A DNA stretch of 64,000 nucleotides from an uncultured Candidatus Saccharibacteria bacterium (GTDB lineage: Bacteria; Patescibacteriota; Saccharimonadia; Saccharimonadales; Saccharimonadaceae). This document shows positions 60,802 through 64,000 of this stretch, piece by piece. The notes below the pieces were generated by a model. The model worked only from the letters and a program-made list of their open reading frames with translations, searched no databases and was not told the DNA's origin. Position 1 is the first letter of the stretch. Each line of letters begins with the position of its first letter. The stretch lies in the NCBI GenBank assembly GCA_938041555.1, contig CALIAC010000012.1, positions 1 to 64,000 of the forward strand. Direction: 5' to 3'. Both the position numbers and the translations under genes were made by a program.

Positions 60802-61830
60802 ATGCCCAGAGTCAAAAAGAAAATCTTAAACGTCTTGTATCAAAGTGACGATAACTACGCAGTTGTCAGTGCGATTTCGATCGCATCATTGCTTGAGAAC
60901 AATAAGACGCTCGACGAGATTCATATTTTTTATTGTGGGTATAAGCTAAGCAAGCAAAGCAAAGATCGCCTCAAAAAGTTGGTTGAAAAATACCCCAATG
61001 CCTATTTGACATTCATCAACCCTAACGCGTACCACAAGAAATTACAGAAGCTAGGCGTCAAGCCGTGGCACGGTGTGTATGTGACGTGGCTCAAGATGCT
61101 GGCGCTAGCCGATCTTGATATCAAGACCGATCGCGTACTCTACCTCAACCCACACACGATCATTACCAGCTCCCTTGATGGCTTGCTGGAGCTTGATTTT
61201 GAGAAAAATATCATGGCACTGGCCTACGACACTCTCACCAATCAGCACAAAGCAACGATTGGACTCCAGCCTACCGATGGCTATTACAACTGTGGTATCA
61301 TGCTCATCAATCACAAAAAATGGCTCAAAGATGATGTGTCGAGCCAAGTCGTCGAGCATCTGTCGAAGAAAAGCGACTACGTCATTGCCGATCAAGACCT
61401 CTGTAATGTTATGTTCCGCGGGCAGATCAAGACGCTCGATATCACCTATAATTTCTCTAGTGCGTTTTATGCGTATCGGCCGCAAGATCTGCTGCGCATT
61501 AATAATCTTAAGCAGCCGTATTTCTATAGTTACGACGAGATTATGACTAACTATTACAGTCCCAAGATTATTCACTCGCTCTACGGTATTCAAGGTAAAC
61601 CGTGGGAAGTTGGCAACAAGCACCCCAACCGGCTGCTGTGGCAAAAGTACTTTGCACTCACTCCGTGGAAAAACACCGAGCTTCCACATGCCAAGAAAAC
61701 ACTGGTGTGGTATCTGTATGATATCTTACCTCGCCCGATCTTTATGCAACTATACATCATGGCAGTGGAGCGCAAATTCGCTGAAGTCGATAAAGAAAAA
61801 ACCGAGACTACTGAAGCAAACGTGAGGTAG
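60802..61830 (+). CDS. GT8-like glycosyltransferase with altered DxD site
   Basis: 342 residues. GT8 features: NVLYQSDDNYAVVSAISIASLL, LTFINPNAYH, a donor-site strand RVLYLNPHTIITSSLDGLL, YYNCGIMLINHKKW, IADQDLCNVMF and the late IIHSLYGIQGKPW with the His and Lys-Pro-Trp of the family. The normal DxD metal motif (YLDADT-like) reads NPH here, so metal and donor binding may be changed or lost. Shine-Dalgarno GGAGAG lies before the ATG. Ends with a good terminator. Confidence 0.87.
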   Translation: MPRVKKKILNVLYQSDDNYAVVSAISIASLLENNKTLDEIHIFYCGYKLSKQSKDRLKKLVEKYPNAYLTFINPNAYHKKLQKLGVKPWHGVYVTWLKMLALADLDIKTDRVLYLNPHTIITSSLDGLLELDFEKNIMALAYDTLTNQHKATIGLQPTDGYYNCGIMLINHKKWLKDDVSSQVVEHLSKKSDYVIADQDLCNVMFRGQIKTLDITYNFSSAFYAYRPQDLLRINNLKQPYFYSYDEIMTNYYSPKIIHSLYGIQGKPWEVGNKHPNRLLWQKYFALTPWKNTELPHAKKTLVWYLYDILPRPIFMQLYIMAVERKFAEVDKEKTETTEANVR

Positions 61831-61846
61831 CGTATATAATAAAACA

Positions 61847-61877
61847 AACCGGCTCGAGGAAACTGAGCCGGTTTTTC
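61847..61877 (+). terminator. Terminator of the rmlD operon
   Basis: Stem AACCGGCTC/GAGCCGGTT (61847-61855 and 61865-61873) followed by TTTCG. Confidence 0.85.
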
Positions 61878-62217
61878 GTGCAGCACGAAGGAATAATATT
61901 TCTTGATATAGAAGAACTCAAATTTTTCATGCTCTTGTCGCATCTTCATATTATTCAAGACGCACGCTCTTTTTAAGTTCCGCAACAACACTTAACTAGA
62001 GTGTTTTACAAAGAATAAAAACCAATTTTTGCATCCATCATCTTGTCTATGATGAGGCTGGATTAGTTAACAGATAAAAATGAACGAATTGCCGCTCATG
62101 AATATCATCTTCAAGCTTTACTATGTAGTAGCGCAAGATCAAAGGGGCACTAATTCACTCGCAAAATAACCCCCCATATATTTCTATAGAGGTTAGAAGA
62201 TATTCAAATTACATCAA
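61878..62217. other. Intergenic stretch without a gene
   Basis: A+T-rich, between convergent operons. No frame, repeat or RNA recognised. Confidence 0.5.
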
Positions 62218-63033
62218 CTACGACAACAACTGATGAATGCGCGATGTAATATGGAGCCGCGCTGCCCGAGCAGCTTTATGCCAGCCAACCGATGCGAAGC
62301 GCTGAGCATAGCTAGTATATACCTCGTTTTCTTCTGCAAAGCGCACGCCATCCTTTGACTTTTCTTTGCTTGAGAGCGACTGGGCAAAGCGTCGGTATTG
62401 GAATGTCTCAGTCTGATCAAAAGCAAGCACTGCGCCATCAAGAATGAAGTCAAACACCAAGACAAGATCTTCTAATATAGTATACGTCGCATCAAAGGAA
62501 TATCGCTTAAGCGTCGCTGTCTTCCAGACGATCGATGGGAAGTAGAGCCAGTCGCCATGACTCAGAGACGTTGCAAGTTTTTCGCCTGAGTAAAGTCCTG
62601 ATTTATGAGGTTGCAAAAATCGCTTAACACGGTCAACCAATGGGAGATATAGTTGCCCCTTATCATTAATCACTTGCACTCCTGGCTGATAAAAATCTGC
62701 CTCACCAATTGTCTGTAGTGCTACTGCTACGCACTCCGGCAAGAGCCGATCATCACACCCCACAATCATACAGTGCGGTGCCGTTACGTGCTGGACGGCA
62801 AAGTTGAAGTTATTGGTAATGCCGAGATTTTTCTTGTGTCGGATATAGGTGATGCGTGGGTCGGTGAGTTTTGTGTAATAATCGCGTGCTTCGGTCGATG
62901 GGTAGTGGTCATCAAGAATGGTTAGGTGCCAGTCGTCGCTCGTCTGAGCCAAGACAGAGTCAACCGCTTCTTTGAGGAGAGTGAATTCGCCCCAGTAGGG
63001 GATGACGATATCGAGTGATTTATTTTTTGTCAT
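62218..63033 (-). CDS. GT2-family glycosyltransferase
   Basis: 271 residues. LDIVIPYWGEFTLLKEAVDSV, HLTILDDHYPSTEARDYY, KNLGITNNFNFAVQHV and CMIVGCDDRLLPECVAVAL (CDD metal site) mark a GT2 enzyme. The ATG at 63033 begins the family sequence; the frame reaches back to 63162 through the neighbouring gene. It overlaps that gene's end by 14 bases without a clear Shine-Dalgarno sequence, so translation is probably coupled. Confidence 0.9.
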   Translation of the reverse strand: MTKNKSLDIVIPYWGEFTLLKEAVDSVLAQTSDDWHLTILDDHYPSTEARDYYTKLTDPRITYIRHKKNLGITNNFNFAVQHVTAPHCMIVGCDDRLLPECVAVALQTIGEADFYQPGVQVINDKGQLYLPLVDRVKRFLQPHKSGLYSGEKLATSLSHGDWLYFPSIVWKTATLKRYSFDATYTILEDLVLVFDFILDGAVLAFDQTETFQYRRFAQSLSSKEKSKDGVRFAEENEVYTSYAQRFASVGWHKAARAARLHITSRIHQLLS

Positions 63034-63379
63034 GAGCCGAGAGTTTAATTGACAATTCTTGATGGAGGTCGCGCACGCGGCGTTCGTTTTGGTCGATCCG
63101 CTGGCGCTGCGTGTTGACGATGTAGAAGAGTAACACGATCGCTGTCGTCTGGACAATGTCAAACAAGCTCAACTCCGACGAATCAAACGGCGGGTGGCCA
63201 ATCGAAATATTATACAGCGGGAAGCAGCTCAGCAGCACTGCCATCACCACCAGCCACATCACCACCTGGTGGCGCAGACGAGTGATAGTGATCTTGCGTA
63301 ATTTATATTGGGTGATGATATTGACGAGCGCCAAGAGAATAATTGGCACATTGAGCAAGACAAGAGCAAAATATCTCAT
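63020..63379 (-). CDS. DUF2304-family membrane protein
   Basis: 119 residues. Three hydrophobic helices (YFALVLLNVPIILLALVNII, VVMWLVVMAVLLSCFPLYN, LFDIVQTTAIVLLFYIVNTQ) and a C-terminal coiled coil (RIDQNERRVRDLHQELSIK). Helix pattern and the linkage to a dolichol-phosphate-mannose-synthase-like gene are typical of DUF2304, an accessory of such enzymes. The ATG overlaps the upstream stop by four bases. Confidence 0.82.
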   Translation of the reverse strand: MRYFALVLLNVPIILLALVNIITQYKLRKITITRLRHQVVMWLVVMAVLLSCFPLYNISIGHPPFDSSELSLFDIVQTTAIVLLFYIVNTQRQRIDQNERRVRDLHQELSIKLSAHDKK

Positions 63380-64000
63380 TCGAAGAGCTCCGTTAAGCGT
63401 TGTTTGAATAGGCGTTTGACGATATTGATGGCATTCCAGTTGTTTTGACCTTTAGCACGGGAGTACTCGGTGTAGATTGCCTTGATTGGGTATTCACCAA
63501 TTGTCATCCCTGCTTGCTTGGCACGCCAGATCATCTCCGAGCAAAATTCGTAACCAGTTGACTTCCAGTCGAGATTATCGATGGCGCGGCGCGAATAGAT
63601 ACGTAGGCCAGACTGTGAATCTGTCACATTAATGCCAAATAAGAGTTTGGTGATGAGACTCAAGCCTTTATTGCCGAGCACCTTTGTCTTAGACATACCG
63701 GTGCTGTCAATGAGACGACTACCGATAAGTAAATCAGCGTGGCGCTCATCGATCTGCGCGATACCTGCCAACACATCCTCCGGCGCGTGCTGGCCATCGG
63801 CATCCATCGTGGCGGCAATGTCATATCCATGCTGTCGAGCATACGATAGACCAGTTAAAGTTGCGCCGCCCGCACCAGAGTTAAGGATATGATCGATCGT
63901 AATGGCACCGCCTTTTTTAGCTTGGGTAAGTGTGTCGTCCTTCGATCCATCATTTACCAGCACAACGTCGATCGTATAGCCAGCTGCCTTGGCTTTGGCA
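63376..64000 (-). CDS. GT2 glycosyltransferase, dolichol-phosphate-mannose-synthase type (5' end outside window)
   Basis: The frame runs from the window edge to the stop at 63376 (208 codons seen). VVLVNDGSKDDT, LNSGAGGATLTGLSYARQHGYD, AATMDADGQHAPEDV (the DxD site), LIGSRLID and DSQSGLRIYSRRAI with the Q-S-G-x-R motif are typical. The start and the first strand lie beyond the edge. It probably makes a polyprenyl-phosphate sugar or acts on the surface glycan. Confidence 0.93.
   Translation of the reverse strand, partial: AKAKAAGYTIDVVLVNDGSKDDTLTQAKKGGAITIDHILNSGAGGATLTGLSYARQHGYDIAATMDADGQHAPEDVLAGIAQIDERHADLLIGSRLIDSTGMSKTKVLGNKGLSLITKLLFGINVTDSQSGLRIYSRRAIDNLDWKSTGYEFCSEMIWRAKQAGMTIGEYPIKAIYTEYSRAKGQNNWNAINIVKRLFKQRLTELFE

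Noticed and set aside
1..64000. UGA recoded as glycine
   Set aside because: TGA serves as a stop (for example in the HIT gene) and all conserved genes are full length without internal TGA.
1..64000. CRISPR array, insertion sequence, prophage or rRNA
   Set aside because: No regularly spaced repeats, transposase or integrase frames, phage modules or rRNA sequence recognised.

Overview
The window looks like part of the chromosome of a Candidatus Saccharibacteria (TM7) or closely related Patescibacteria cell. This is inferred from the gene content: a Patescibacteria-style type IV secretion locus (VirB2-like pilin, VirB6-like protein, PrgI-family protein, VirB4 in two pieces), FemAB-type peptidyltransferases, a shortened MurE-like ligase, a divergent SIS-domain sugar-phosphate isomerase, and many short intergenic regions with -10 boxes almost touching the start codon. 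TGA is used as an ordinary stop (for example 4774-4776), so the UGA-to-Gly recoding of Gracilibacteria and Absconditabacteria does not apply. No rRNA, CRISPR array, insertion sequence or prophage is visible.

Layout. 1-2626: large secreted beta-helix plus leucine-rich-repeat protein, cut by the window edge. 3.0-5.6 kb: two tRNA-Ser genes, a VirB2-like pilin, a HIT protein and rlmH. 6.1-17.7 kb: housekeeping and wall genes (valS, two FemAB proteins, tsaD, a MurE-like ligase, a PGI/PMI-like protein) plus three unassigned genes, one with a PD-(D/E)XK signature. A gene-free stretch at 8.7-9.3 kb carries three parS-like palindromes. 18.0-20.6 kb: MacB-type ABC pair. 20.7 kb: a third tRNA-Ser. 21.2-34.7 kb: type IV secretion locus, all on the plus strand, ending in two proteins with wall-hydrolase domains. 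34.8-41.2 kb: the classical replication-origin block, recF-dnaN-dnaA leftwards and rpmH-rnpA-yidC-jag rightwards, with DnaA boxes on both sides of dnaA. 41.4-64 kb: glycosyltransferases, a Wzm/Wzt exporter, GtrA/GtrB-like proteins, RmlD, a flippase, a DUF2142 protein, a ChW-repeat surface protein, and sucCD in the middle.

How it fits together. The right half probably builds and exports a rhamnose-containing surface glycan. The left half and the secretion locus supply wall cross-linking enzymes, pilus and secretion parts and wall hydrolases, as expected for a small epibiont living on another bacterium. Many first genes of transcription units have a TATAAT/TATACT-like box ending 6-7 bases before the start codon, so leaderless transcripts seem common. 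Genes inside operons instead carry Shine-Dalgarno sequences or overlap the previous stop.
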